In this document: positions 1 through 8,225 of the stretch, piece by piece
Position numbering within the stretch: the stretch's first letter is position 1
How the letters are laid out: every line of letters begins with the position of its first letter
Origin: a virus
DNA length: 64,000 nucleotides
Virus record (IMG/VR): IMGVR_UViG_3300035670_010691
Coordinates: 44,915-108,914 of that record
Direction: 5' to 3' (one strand)
Translations under genes and position numbers: made by a program
The notes under the pieces: model-generated
Database searches by the model: none
What the model was told of the DNA's origin: nothing
What the model saw: the letters and a program-made list of their open reading frames with translations, nothing else

Positions 1-300
1 GAACTTATGAATTGTGATTTTGAAGAATTAAGACATTCTAAGCAACTTGCTGCAAATTGGGGATTTTATGAAAAAAATCACATGGTTTTAGAATTTATTT
101 CCAAATGGAAAGAGTGGTGTTTAAATTATGAAGTTGTTAGAAGTCATTATGAGTATGAAATTAATCACCAAGAATTTTCAGCTCATAGATGGGATCAATC
201 TATTTTAACCAATTTACATTTTTTATATAATTTGGAAACATTACCAAACTTAAAAGAATATAGTTGGGAAAAAGACATAAATAATTTTTTACATGAATGA
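1..300 (+). CDS. C-terminal part of a glycosyltransferase-like protein (5' end outside window)
   Basis: The frame is open from the first base of the window, so the ATG at 7 is probably internal and the gene begins upstream. The visible 99 residues carry an HRWDQSIL motif near residue 60. Similar H-R-x-D-Q-S stretches occur near the end of GT-A-type capsule and nucleotide-sugar transferases, where the segment lies close to the active site. The stop overlaps the start of the next gene by 4 bases (ATGA). Function as a sugar transferase is inferred from this motif and from the surrounding sugar genes; the substrate is unknown. Confidence 0.5.
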   Translation, partial: ELMNCDFEELRHSKQLAANWGFYEKNHMVLEFISKWKEWCLNYEVVRSHYEYEINHQEFSAHRWDQSILTNLHFLYNLETLPNLKEYSWEKDINNFLHE

Positions 301-956
301 TAGTCGTTGCAAGTCATAATAATTTAGATACATTAGGTTGGATTGTAGAAGACTTATATAGAATAGATTTAAATAATCATGAAGTTTGTATTATTGATAC
401 AAATTCAAATAATTTGGAATTTAAAGAAAAATTTCATATATTAAGAAATGAGTATCCTTATTTTAAATTTATTAATTTAAATTATACTTGTTGGGATAGT
501 GGAGCTTATATTTGGGCATATAATAATCTAAAATCTGAACGGTATATATTTTTACAAGATTCGTTACGAATATTGGATAAAAATTATATCAAGTTAATAG
601 ACCAAAATTTAGATTTATACGATGTTGTTGCTCATATAAATTTCAAATATCATTACGAAAATGAGGAACAAAAAAATTGGGTAGAAGACGGTATATTATT
701 TAATGAATTACCCGAAGATGCAATATTCGGTCCTATTTTTGGTGTAAAAAAAACAACATTAGATAAGATACCTTCTTATTGGTTAAAACATCCGACAAAT
801 AAAAATGAAGGTTGTGGTATGGAAAGACGATGGAGTTTAATGTTTAATCAAATTGGAGCATCAAAGAAATATTTGGAAATTGAAGATATTCCAAATGAGG
901 TTACTATATATAATACAAGGAAGTATATACATAAATTATTTTATCACAGATTATGA
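297..956 (+). CDS. GT2-like glycosyltransferase (putative)
   Basis: A 219-residue protein with an N-terminal strand ending in SHNN, then an IIDTNSNN segment near residue 35. This is the layout of the nucleotide-binding half of family 2 GT-A glycosyltransferases (first beta strand, then a D-x-x-S/N strand). A clear DxD metal motif is not obvious; the FLQDS segment near residue 85 stands where one would be expected. It is short for a complete GT2 enzyme. It overlaps both neighbours by 4 bases, so it is translationally coupled within the sugar cluster. The acceptor and donor cannot be read from sequence. Confidence 0.5.
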   Translation: MIVVASHNNLDTLGWIVEDLYRIDLNNHEVCIIDTNSNNLEFKEKFHILRNEYPYFKFINLNYTCWDSGAYIWAYNNLKSERYIFLQDSLRILDKNYIKLIDQNLDLYDVVAHINFKYHYENEEQKNWVEDGILFNELPEDAIFGPIFGVKKTTLDKIPSYWLKHPTNKNEGCGMERRWSLMFNQIGASKKYLEIEDIPNEVTIYNTRKYIHKLFYHRL

Positions 957-1969
957 AAATAGAAAATAAAAAATTGGCATTAGTTTTAGGTGGAGGTGGT
1001 TTCATAGGAGGTCATCTGGCAAAACGATTAAAAGAACAAGGATATTGGGTAAGGGTAGTTGATATTAAACCTAAGCACGAATATTATGAATTAGATGAGT
1101 TTTGTCATGAATATATTGAAGGTGATTTGAGAGATTCAAGTTTAGTTTCCCGAATTATGTATTCACCAAATCAAAGAGCAGAGAATGATAAAGAAAATTC
1201 ATTTGATGAAGTTTATCAACTTGCTGCGGACATGGGAGGAGCTGGTTATATCTTTACAGGTGATAATGATGCAAATGTAATGCATAATTCAGGTCTAATT
1301 AACTTTAATGTTGCATACGAAGCAAGTAAAAAAAGTGTAAAGAAAATTTTATACACTTCATCAGCTTGTATATACCCCGAACATAATCAGTTAGACCCTG
1401 ATAACCCGAAATGTGAAGAGTCATCTGCATATCCCGCAAACCCCGACTCCGAGTATGGTTGGGAAAAATTATTGAGTGAAAGATTGTATTTATCTTTTCA
1501 CCGAAATTATGGATTAGATGTAAAGATTGCAAGACTACACAATATATTCGGTCCGTATGGAACGTGGGATGGTGGTAGAGAAAAAGCACCTGCGGCAATT
1601 TGTAGAAAAGTTATTCAAGCACCCGAAGGTGGTGAATTAGAAATTTGGGGTGATGGAAAACAAACCCGGTCTTTTCTTTATATAGATGAGTGTTTAGACG
1701 GATTAAGAATTTTAATGGACTCAAATGAAAATCAACCTTTTAATATTGGTAGTGAAGAAATGATTTCCATAAACGAATTTACCAAAATGATTATCGGTAT
1801 AAGTGGAAAAAATTTAAGTATAAAAAATATACCAGGTCCAGAAGGAGTCAGGGGTAGAAATTCAGATAATAATTTAGTTTATTCCCTTTTAGGTTGGAAA
1901 CCAACAATACCACTTAAAGATGGTATTACAAAAACATACCGATGGATTGAGACACAAGTAAATGAATAA
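953..1969 (+). CDS. gme: GDP-mannose 3,5-epimerase-type SDR enzyme
   Basis: An extended short-chain dehydrogenase/reductase of 338 residues. The Rossmann motif GGGGFIGGHL is near residue 14. Further diagnostic segments are QLAADMGG, SSACIYPE, the catalytic YGWEK (Tyr and Lys four apart), RLHNIFGPYGTW, GREKAPAA and GDGKQTRSF. The combination of ADMGG, SACIYPE and GREKAPAA is characteristic of GDP-mannose 3,5-epimerases, which convert GDP-D-mannose to GDP-L-galactose or GDP-L-gulose. Length matches the family (about 340 to 380). All catalytic residues appear intact. It starts 4 bases inside the preceding gene and probably supplies an unusual GDP-hexose for the cluster. GDP-heptose epimerases are close relatives and remain possible. 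Confidence 0.85.
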   Translation: MKIENKKLALVLGGGGFIGGHLAKRLKEQGYWVRVVDIKPKHEYYELDEFCHEYIEGDLRDSSLVSRIMYSPNQRAENDKENSFDEVYQLAADMGGAGYIFTGDNDANVMHNSGLINFNVAYEASKKSVKKILYTSSACIYPEHNQLDPDNPKCEESSAYPANPDSEYGWEKLLSERLYLSFHRNYGLDVKIARLHNIFGPYGTWDGGREKAPAAICRKVIQAPEGGELEIWGDGKQTRSFLYIDECLDGLRILMDSNENQPFNIGSEEMISINEFTKMIIGISGKNLSIKNIPGPEGVRGRNSDNNLVYSLLGWKPTIPLKDGITKTYRWIETQVNE

Positions 1970-3011
1970 AGAGTATTCACCAAAAATATTAGTTACAACT
2001 GGTGCTGGAAACACAATTAAAGGTGGGGCCGATATTTGGACTAACCATTTTCTAAAATGGGTGTGGCCTACTTTACCTGATAAAAAAGAGTGGTTTTTAC
2101 TTATAGACTCAAAAAGACCTGCTCAATTTGAAGAAAGATATTTACCAAAAGGACTTCGATACCACTTTCATGGTGATGATCCAGAAGTAACAAAAGATTG
2201 GTTGAATAGAGCTTCTGTTATACATTTTTTACATTCTCATTATCATAAAAGACCACACATTTGGCATTTTGAAGATAAGTTTGGAACTATTTTTGTTCAT
2301 GCATATCCAAGAGATATGATTTCGGTTATAGATAAAATACCAGAATTAAAATTATTACAATTTAATACAAAAGTAGATGCCGAGTGGTATGATGATTTTC
2401 TTCTTACATTTAATAGAAGAATTTGGATTGGATGTAATCCAAGTCAAATGTTTGATAATTTTCCAAATTATAGCTATAATGTTCCAAACTTTTATGAATT
2501 TCAACTTAATGCACCCCTAACAAATCATGTAAATAATGGAAAAGTTGGATACGCAGCAAGAATAGAAACTCGTAAGGCATTTCACTGGATGCACGGTGTT
2601 GAGGGATTGGCTTTGGTAGAACAAATGGATTTAGAAAATTTAAGAGCAACCACAACTTATACATTTCCTAAATTGGATGTTTATCAGTATCACCCCGATA
2701 TTCATCAACATTTTATGAATAAAAATTGGGGTATATTTCATGGAGCTCATTTCCAAGAACCATTTGGATATAACATATTTCAAGCAGTAGATTATGGTAA
2801 ATTACCAATAATAAATCATGATTGGTGCCCCGAAGTGGAATACAAATATAGAGCTTCAACTATGAATGATTTTCAAAGGATGATTAAACAAATTCTAAAA
2901 GATTCCCACCAAGAGAGAGAAGAAAATTGGTTGAGATTAAAACAATATATGAAACGATTTGATAATAGGGAAGAGTGGGTTGATAAAGTCAGAACTGCAA
3001 TATTAGCATAA
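1962..3011 (+). CDS. GT-B fold glycosyltransferase (GT4-like, putative)
   Basis: A 349-residue protein. The C-terminal half shows GT-B features: a strand-turn GYAARIETRK near residue 195 (the G-R-x-x-x-K donor-phosphate region) and the segment EPFGYNIFQAVDYGKLPI near residue 265, which matches the E-P-F-G-x-x-x-x-E/Q-A-x-x-x-G pattern of retaining GT4 enzymes. The usual Glu that contacts the nucleotide ribose is replaced by Gln in NIFQA. The gene overlaps the GDP-mannose epimerase gene by 8 bases and is the last gene before a gap with a possible promoter. The sugar transferred is unknown. Confidence 0.6.
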   Translation: MNKEYSPKILVTTGAGNTIKGGADIWTNHFLKWVWPTLPDKKEWFLLIDSKRPAQFEERYLPKGLRYHFHGDDPEVTKDWLNRASVIHFLHSHYHKRPHIWHFEDKFGTIFVHAYPRDMISVIDKIPELKLLQFNTKVDAEWYDDFLLTFNRRIWIGCNPSQMFDNFPNYSYNVPNFYEFQLNAPLTNHVNNGKVGYAARIETRKAFHWMHGVEGLALVEQMDLENLRATTTYTFPKLDVYQYHPDIHQHFMNKNWGIFHGAHFQEPFGYNIFQAVDYGKLPIINHDWCPEVEYKYRASTMNDFQRMIKQILKDSHQEREENWLRLKQYMKRFDNREEWVDKVRTAILA

Positions 3012-3022
3012 TTTTGACTATG

Positions 3023-3032
3023 TATATTTATA
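3023..3032 (+). promoter_or_regulatory. TATATTTATA box, possible late promoter
   Basis: An exact TATATTTATA lies in the 35-base gap before the methyltransferase gene, 14 bases from its ATG. The same ten-base word, exact or with one change, occurs in seven other intergenic gaps of this window. T4-like late promoters are AT-only boxes (TATAAATA); the core TATTTATA here is the reverse complement of that box, so the role is inferred from position and recurrence, not identity. Confidence 0.45.
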
Positions 3033-3046
3033 TATAAACCTCTTGG

Positions 3047-3826
3047 ATGCCACTTTTAAATTTACAAAGAATATACGAGTTTATTACTCATAATCATTCT
3101 TTTAAAAAGGATGTAAAGGGTAAAGAGTATAAAGAATTCCAACCTGTAAAGTATCGTTGGACTCATGGTGCAACGGATTATAATATGGGTGACGGTCTTT
3201 TAGTATATTCCCTTATTCATCATTTACGGGCAAAAACTTGTGTCTGTCTTGGAAGTGGCGGTGGGTTCATTCCAAGAATAATGACCGAAGCTCGTTTGGA
3301 TTTATACGATAGTAAAATATTTGAAGGAGAACGTCTAATAGAATGGGGGGATACTGGAACTACAATTCTTGTTGATGCAAATAATGGAGTTGGTGGTAAT
3401 CCTGATTATCTTGATAAATCTTCTTTTTTTAGAGAATATTATCCAATTCGTTTAATAGTAGATACTACTGAAAACGCGTACTACAACTTTTTTGTCAAAG
3501 AGGATATAAAGATAGATTATTTACATATAGATGCAGGTCACTCTTACGAAGATGTGAAACGAGATTTTGATTTATACACAAAACTCTTACAACCACACGG
3601 AATTGTTTCCATACACGATACAGATTCTTCATATGAAAACGAATATATTGTTACCGAAGATATAAAATCACAAGATTATCATCATGAATTTAACGGCCCT
3701 CAACAGTTGATAAGAGAATTAAAAGACAATCCCGAGTGGGAGATGTTTAATCTTTTCAATCACGGTATCAAAAGAGATAAACCATCAACAACAGGACTAA
3801 CAATATTACAGAGATGCAAAAACTAA
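3047..3826 (+). CDS. Class I SAM-dependent methyltransferase (Methyltransf_24-like)
   Basis: A 259-residue protein with a SAM-binding glycine motif, CLGSGGGFIP, near residue 67, and an acidic strand end TTILVDANNGVGG near residue 105. The segment DYLHIDAGHSYEDVKRDF near residue 165 is typical of the Methyltransf_24/CmcI-like group, in which D-x-x-H-S/T-Y follows the fourth strand. HDTDSSYE near residue 200 continues this pattern. Such enzymes in surface-glycan clusters usually O-methylate a sugar. The gene follows a possible promoter and its end overlaps the next gene by 13 bases. The substrate is inferred only from context. Confidence 0.7.
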   Translation: MPLLNLQRIYEFITHNHSFKKDVKGKEYKEFQPVKYRWTHGATDYNMGDGLLVYSLIHHLRAKTCVCLGSGGGFIPRIMTEARLDLYDSKIFEGERLIEWGDTGTTILVDANNGVGGNPDYLDKSSFFREYYPIRLIVDTTENAYYNFFVKEDIKIDYLHIDAGHSYEDVKRDFDLYTKLLQPHGIVSIHDTDSSYENEYIVTEDIKSQDYHHEFNGPQQLIRELKDNPEWEMFNLFNHGIKRDKPSTTGLTILQRCKN

Positions 3827-4656
3827 ATTTAGTTACAGTTGTGGGTCATAACATTACTATGTTACCTCATATGATAAACCATTATAAAGATACGGTTGAT
3901 GAGATATATGTTGTTGTTTATAAACAACACAATAATGATGGAATTGAAGAACAAGTCAGAGAATTGGGAATAAATCCTTATTTAGTAGTTACCGAACCAA
4001 AATTTAATTGGGAAAAGGTAACAGAATTATATAATCAAGTAAAACAAACCAAACCTGATGAATGGTGGATAGTGAGTGATGACGATGAATTTCATGTTTA
4101 TCCAAAACCAATCAGAGAAATGATAGAAGAATGTGAGGAAAATGGGTGGGATTTTATTACAGGTGGTTTTTTAGATAGAATAGGACCTGATGGAACTTTT
4201 CCAGTTATTACTAATGAAAGTAATATATGGGAAGAATTTACAAACTGCGGATTTTTTAGAAATCCAATGAGTGGGGCTTGTCCAAATAAAGTATGTGTAA
4301 TGAAGGGTTCAGTTGATGTAACAGGGGGTCAGCACTATGTGTCTGTAGGTGATAGCGATACTTGGAGAGAAAGAGGATGGAACCATCCAAAACGATATCC
4401 ACCTAAAAAAGGATTTGTTCAAGTTCATCATTTTAAATGGGATAGTTCGGTTTTAAAAAGATTACAAGATGTCGCAAATACCAAAACTGACTATTCATAT
4501 TGGAAAGAATATAAAAAAATGTATAGAAATATTCAATTAAATAATTTTCGTATTGACATTAATAATAAAAATTATTATATTGTACCTATGTCTAAAAATA
4601 CATATGATGAGTATCCATATTGGAAAATTATAACTCAAAAAATAATTGAAATATGA
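3814..4656 (+). CDS. Glycosyltransferase family 2-like protein
   Basis: A 280-residue protein resembling the Glyco_tranf_2_4 group. The N-terminus reads as a strand followed by GHNITMLPHMINHYK, as in enzymes whose first helix follows an N-x-x-x-x-x-x-x-W/Y-x-x-H pattern. WWIVSDDDEF near residue 88 supplies a clear acidic metal-binding motif. A G-G-F-x-x-R segment (TGGFLDRIG near residue 114) and HHFKWDSSV near residue 207 also fit this group. It overlaps the methyltransferase by 13 bases and the following GT7 gene by 4, consistent with coupled translation. Donor and acceptor are unknown. Confidence 0.65.
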   Translation: MQKLNLVTVVGHNITMLPHMINHYKDTVDEIYVVVYKQHNNDGIEEQVRELGINPYLVVTEPKFNWEKVTELYNQVKQTKPDEWWIVSDDDEFHVYPKPIREMIEECEENGWDFITGGFLDRIGPDGTFPVITNESNIWEEFTNCGFFRNPMSGACPNKVCVMKGSVDVTGGQHYVSVGDSDTWRERGWNHPKRYPPKKGFVQVHHFKWDSSVLKRLQDVANTKTDYSYWKEYKKMYRNIQLNNFRIDINNKNYYIVPMSKNTYDEYPYWKIITQKIIEI

Positions 4657-6116
4657 AAGATAAGTTAGCTATTATAGTTCCTTATCGAGATAGAGAAAAA
4701 CACTTAAATGTGTTTGTACCTCATATTCACAATTTTCTAAAAGACAAGGGAATTGACTATGATATTTTTATCGTTGAGCAAGCAGACGATAGGCCATTTA
4801 ATTATGGTAAGTTGTGTAATGCTGCAGTAAAAGAAGTGGGTGAAGAATATACTTACTTTGCATTTCACGATATTGATATGTTACCTATAAGTGATGAATG
4901 TGATTATGGTTATCCTGATGTTCCAACTCACTTGGCAACAAACGTAGAAGCACATGATAACAAACTTCCATATCCACAATATTTTGGTGGAGTGGTTTTA
5001 ATTAATCGTGAAGATTTTGAAAGAGCAAATGGATATTCAAATGAGTATTGGGGATATGGATTCCAGGATATAGATTTACTTTATAGATTACAAAGAAGTG
5101 GTGCTTATCTTGAAAAATTTTATGATAAAAATAAAACTTATTCAAACTATGATGAACTTGATATTTTACCGTATAGAATAGAAAAAGTTGAAATATCAAG
5201 AAATAAATTATCACAGAAATTTAAAACAAATATTTTTAATAAAGAAAGTTTTTTATATGGAACACTTAACCCATTAACAAAAAAACTTGTAGATGAATCT
5301 TTCACAATTTCATTTTGGTTTAATGACAGATTTGAAAGAAGTATTAATAAAAATTTATTTTGTTTTGAAGGATATGACACTGGATTGTTTTTAAATAATG
5401 GTAATCAAATAATAGGACAAATTTGGAACAATAATAACCAACATAATCAAGTTATTTTAAATTATTCAAGAAATGTATGGAATTATGTTTTGTTTGAATA
5501 TGATAAAGAAAATAATGAAATTAATTTAACCCTAAACAATAAAACAGCAAAAGAAAAATTATCTGATAATTTCAAACTTTTTGATTATAAAGACAAACAT
5601 ATAAAAATATCTGATAAAAATTCTGATATAGAATTATCTGAAATATTTGTTTTTGATACTATTTTGACTGATGATGCTAAAAAACAATTTTATTTTGAAG
5701 GTAATTCTTGTCTTAATAAATTAAAAACTCAGCATGGGGTAAGTCCAGTTTTACATTTTAATTATACTAAAACCTATTCAAAAAATATTCTTTTAGATAA
5801 TGGGTTATTTTTAAATCATATTACTATACAAGGAAATACCGAAACTAATGAAAAAAATATAGAACTTACAGATATTGTATATCTTCCATTTAGAATTCAT
5901 GGAAAATATAAATCACTTTCACATGGTAATGATAGAAATATTATTAATAATTATTATACCTATAATCCTGATATAAGTGAAAATGCCGATATTTTTTTTC
6001 ATGAAGTATTACAAAATAAATTAGATTTAAAAAGTATTGGGTTATTGAATATAAAATACAAATTGTTAGACAAAATTAAAAGAAATGAGTATGAACTTAT
6101 TAGAATTGTTACATAA
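4653..6116 (+). CDS. GT7 (beta-1,4-galactosyltransferase-like) with nested LamG-like domain, copy 1
   Basis: The first of three related proteins (487 residues). Residues 1 to 150 match family GT7: IVPYRDREKHL, EQADDRPFNYGKL, the metal motif HDIDMLP, THLATNVE, YFGGVVLINREDF and NGYSNEYWGYGFQDID. Residues about 190 to 380 look like a concanavalin A/LamG jelly-roll (SFTISFWF, GYDTGLFL, EIFVFDTILTDDAKKQF). The last 60 residues (FRIHGKYKSLSHG to LLNIKYKLLD) resemble the end of GT7 enzymes, so the lectin-like domain appears inserted into the catalytic fold. In this copy the GxEDDD site reads GFQDID, losing the conserved Glu, so activity may be altered. Confidence 0.75.
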   Translation: MKDKLAIIVPYRDREKHLNVFVPHIHNFLKDKGIDYDIFIVEQADDRPFNYGKLCNAAVKEVGEEYTYFAFHDIDMLPISDECDYGYPDVPTHLATNVEAHDNKLPYPQYFGGVVLINREDFERANGYSNEYWGYGFQDIDLLYRLQRSGAYLEKFYDKNKTYSNYDELDILPYRIEKVEISRNKLSQKFKTNIFNKESFLYGTLNPLTKKLVDESFTISFWFNDRFERSINKNLFCFEGYDTGLFLNNGNQIIGQIWNNNNQHNQVILNYSRNVWNYVLFEYDKENNEINLTLNNKTAKEKLSDNFKLFDYKDKHIKISDKNSDIELSEIFVFDTILTDDAKKQFYFEGNSCLNKLKTQHGVSPVLHFNYTKTYSKNILLDNGLFLNHITIQGNTETNEKNIELTDIVYLPFRIHGKYKSLSHGNDRNIINNYYTYNPDISENADIFFHEVLQNKLDLKSIGLLNIKYKLLDKIKRNEYELIRIVT

Positions 6117-6594
6117 TGAAAAAGTGGTAAAATCACTTGAAATAATAGACAATCAATTGAAAGATTTAACAGAAAAATCTGAAAAGGATAATGCTATATT
6201 TTTAAAAATTATTTTAATTGTGGAAACTTTGTTACAAAATTTAAATCATAAAAATTCACATATAGGTAAATATTTTAATAGATGGTATGAAAAACAGCCA
6301 TTAATAGATAATATTTCCGAAGAATTAAAAATGAAAGAAGTCAGAAAAAAAGATATTGAATATGAAATAGAAGAACTTCAATCAAGAATTGAAATTTTAA
6401 AATGGGAACCTGACAAAATTCAAAAAGAAATTGATGAAAAAAAATGGGAACCAATAAAATTGAAAGATTGGATTTCTGAAGCATCATATCCAATAGATAA
6501 AAATAATATTGAAGGTTATATATTTGAAAAATTAAAAGAAGAACTTATTAACAATAAAAAACTAAACTACAACTATGGCAGAGAAGAAAACTGA
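6085..6594 (+). CDS. Hypothetical coiled-coil protein
   Basis: A 169-residue protein of no recognised family. It is rich in Lys and Glu, with heptad-like runs around residues 90 to 125 (KDIEYEIEELQSRIEIL) that suggest a coiled coil, and the repeat-like WEPDKI and WEPIKL segments around residues 114 to 132. It starts 32 bases inside the first GT7 gene (ATG at 6085, with a second in-frame ATG at 6091) and its end overlaps the next small gene by 20 bases. Sandwiched between two GT7-lectin genes, it may help assemble the transferases, but this is only a guess from position. Confidence 0.6.
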   Translation: MSMNLLELLHNEKVVKSLEIIDNQLKDLTEKSEKDNAIFLKIILIVETLLQNLNHKNSHIGKYFNRWYEKQPLIDNISEELKMKEVRKKDIEYEIEELQSRIEILKWEPDKIQKEIDEKKWEPIKLKDWISEASYPIDKNNIEGYIFEKLKEELINNKKLNYNYGREEN

Positions 6595-6820
6595 TAATTT
6601 GGAAGAACGTGGAGTCAAGGCACTTGAGTCCATTGCAAAATCGTTACAAGATATAAACGATTGGGTATATGATTTAGATGCAGATATGTGGCAAGAAAGA
6701 TTGGAATGGTATCTAAATGAGTTTTACCAAATAGCAAAAGCAAAAACAGTAGGTTCAACAAACAGACCACCTCGAGATGCCGAGAGAACATCGGAACAAA
6801 CGGACTCAAACGAAGAGTAA
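6575..6820 (+). CDS. Small hypothetical protein
   Basis: An 81-residue protein with a predicted helical middle (VKALESIAKSLQDINDWVYDL, then WQERLEWYLNEFYQIAK) and a polar, probably disordered tail. No family was recognised. The repeated tryptophans in the helical part suggest a protein-protein contact surface. It overlaps the upstream coiled-coil gene by 20 bases and the downstream GT7 gene by 44 bases, an unusually long overlap that places the GT7 start inside this reading frame. The overlap supports it being a real gene rather than a spacer, since both frames are open and sensible. Confidence 0.55.
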   Translation: MAEKKTDNLEERGVKALESIAKSLQDINDWVYDLDADMWQERLEWYLNEFYQIAKAKTVGSTNRPPRDAERTSEQTDSNEE

Positions 6821-8225
6821 TCATAAACTCGGTATAATTGTTCCATATAGAGACAGACCCCAACAATTAAAAAGGTTTGTCAGTCACATGGAAGATTATT
6901 TAAAAGAGTATGATTATCAGATTTTTGTCATCGAACAAGGTGATGATAAATCGTTTAATCGTGGAAAACTACTAAACGTGGGTTATGAAATTGCATCCAA
7001 AAATGGGTGTGATTATTTCGTATTCCATGATGTGGATATGTTACCAGAAGATGTAGATTATTCTTATTCTGATAAACCACTTCATCTTGCAACTCACTTG
7101 CAAGAACACGATTATGAAACCACTTATTTTGATTATTTTGGTGGGGTTACTCTTTTTAATAGGGAAGATTTTGAAGCAATAAATGGGTACTCAAATGAGT
7201 ATTGGGGGTGGGGTTTTGAAGATGATGACCTTTTAGTCAGATGTTATCAAACAAATTTACCACTTGATTCTGAAATACAAGAAATGGGAAATGTAAATGA
7301 AATTGAGATATTTAACTTTTCAGGAGACAATTCATTTATTAGAGTAACATCAAATGAAAATTCAACCTTAATGGAAGGTGATTTTACTATTTCAGCATTA
7401 GTAAAGCCAACTAATATACAAATAAATCCTAATTCAGATTATGATGAATATCCAATTGTATCTATTCCTGGATATAATACAGGTTTATTTTACAATTCGT
7501 TTCGTAGATTTTTTTGTCAGGTATATGATCAAGATAAAAAACCTTATTCTATAACAACTGATATTCTTGGTGAAAGATGGTCTTTATTGACAATGGTGTA
7601 TGAAAATCAAACTTTATCTTTATATCTAAATGCTGAGTTAGTCAATAGTGTTGAATTGGATAGCCCAATAATGAAACTTGATACTCGTAAGGTCTATGTT
7701 GGTACTTCAAGTGAAAGTGAATTTAAAAAATCATTTTTTAATGGAGTAATATCGGGTATTGAAATATACGATATTGCACTTATAAAAAGTGAAATAAAGT
7801 CTATTTATAATAACCCACTTAAAGTTAAAATTAGGAACTTTGAAGATTTTAGGTCAAGTGAATTTTTATACTCGCAGATTTTACCAAATTTGTGTAATAA
7901 TGAGTTTGGAGTTGATGTTTCGGGTTTAAATAAAATAGAATTAGAAAATGTAAATATACAAAAAATAAATCAATCATTTTCAACTTATTTACCAAAGCCA
8001 TATAGACGAAATAGTAGATTTAAATCTTTAAAACATAAATCAAATTCATCAGAAGGAAACAGGTGGATACATAAAGAAACAAGACAAAATCAAATTAAGT
8101 ATTATAACGAAGTCAGAAGAAATTTTATAGATTTTCATATCGATGGTATTAATACTTTACACTATGATTTATTAGAACAAGAAAATATAACAGACAAAAC
8201 AACCAAAGTTACAGTAAATTTATGA
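6777..8225 (+). CDS. GT7 (beta-1,4-galactosyltransferase-like) with nested LamG-like domain, copy 2
   Basis: A 482-residue paralogue of the proteins at 4653 and 8222. After a basic leader, residues 18 to 165 carry the GT7 set: IVPYRDRPQQL, EQGDDKSFNRGKL, the metal motif HDVDMLP, YFGGVTLFNREDF and NGYSNEYWGWGFEDDD with an intact catalytic acidic cluster. Residues about 190 to 350 form a LamG/concanavalin-like region (LMEGDFTISALV, GYNTGLFY, VYVGTSSE). The last 60 residues (RFKSLKHK, HIDGINTLHYDLL, KVTVNL) match the end of the GT7 fold, whose animal members finish with a DGLNSLTY-type segment. The lectin-like domain is therefore nested. The first residues of this frame lie inside the preceding gene; a later start cannot be excluded. 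Confidence 0.78.
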   Translation: MPREHRNKRTQTKSNHKLGIIVPYRDRPQQLKRFVSHMEDYLKEYDYQIFVIEQGDDKSFNRGKLLNVGYEIASKNGCDYFVFHDVDMLPEDVDYSYSDKPLHLATHLQEHDYETTYFDYFGGVTLFNREDFEAINGYSNEYWGWGFEDDDLLVRCYQTNLPLDSEIQEMGNVNEIEIFNFSGDNSFIRVTSNENSTLMEGDFTISALVKPTNIQINPNSDYDEYPIVSIPGYNTGLFYNSFRRFFCQVYDQDKKPYSITTDILGERWSLLTMVYENQTLSLYLNAELVNSVELDSPIMKLDTRKVYVGTSSESEFKKSFFNGVISGIEIYDIALIKSEIKSIYNNPLKVKIRNFEDFRSSEFLYSQILPNLCNNEFGVDVSGLNKIELENVNIQKINQSFSTYLPKPYRRNSRFKSLKHKSNSSEGNRWIHKETRQNQIKYYNEVRRNFIDFHIDGINTLHYDLLEQENITDKTTKVTVNL

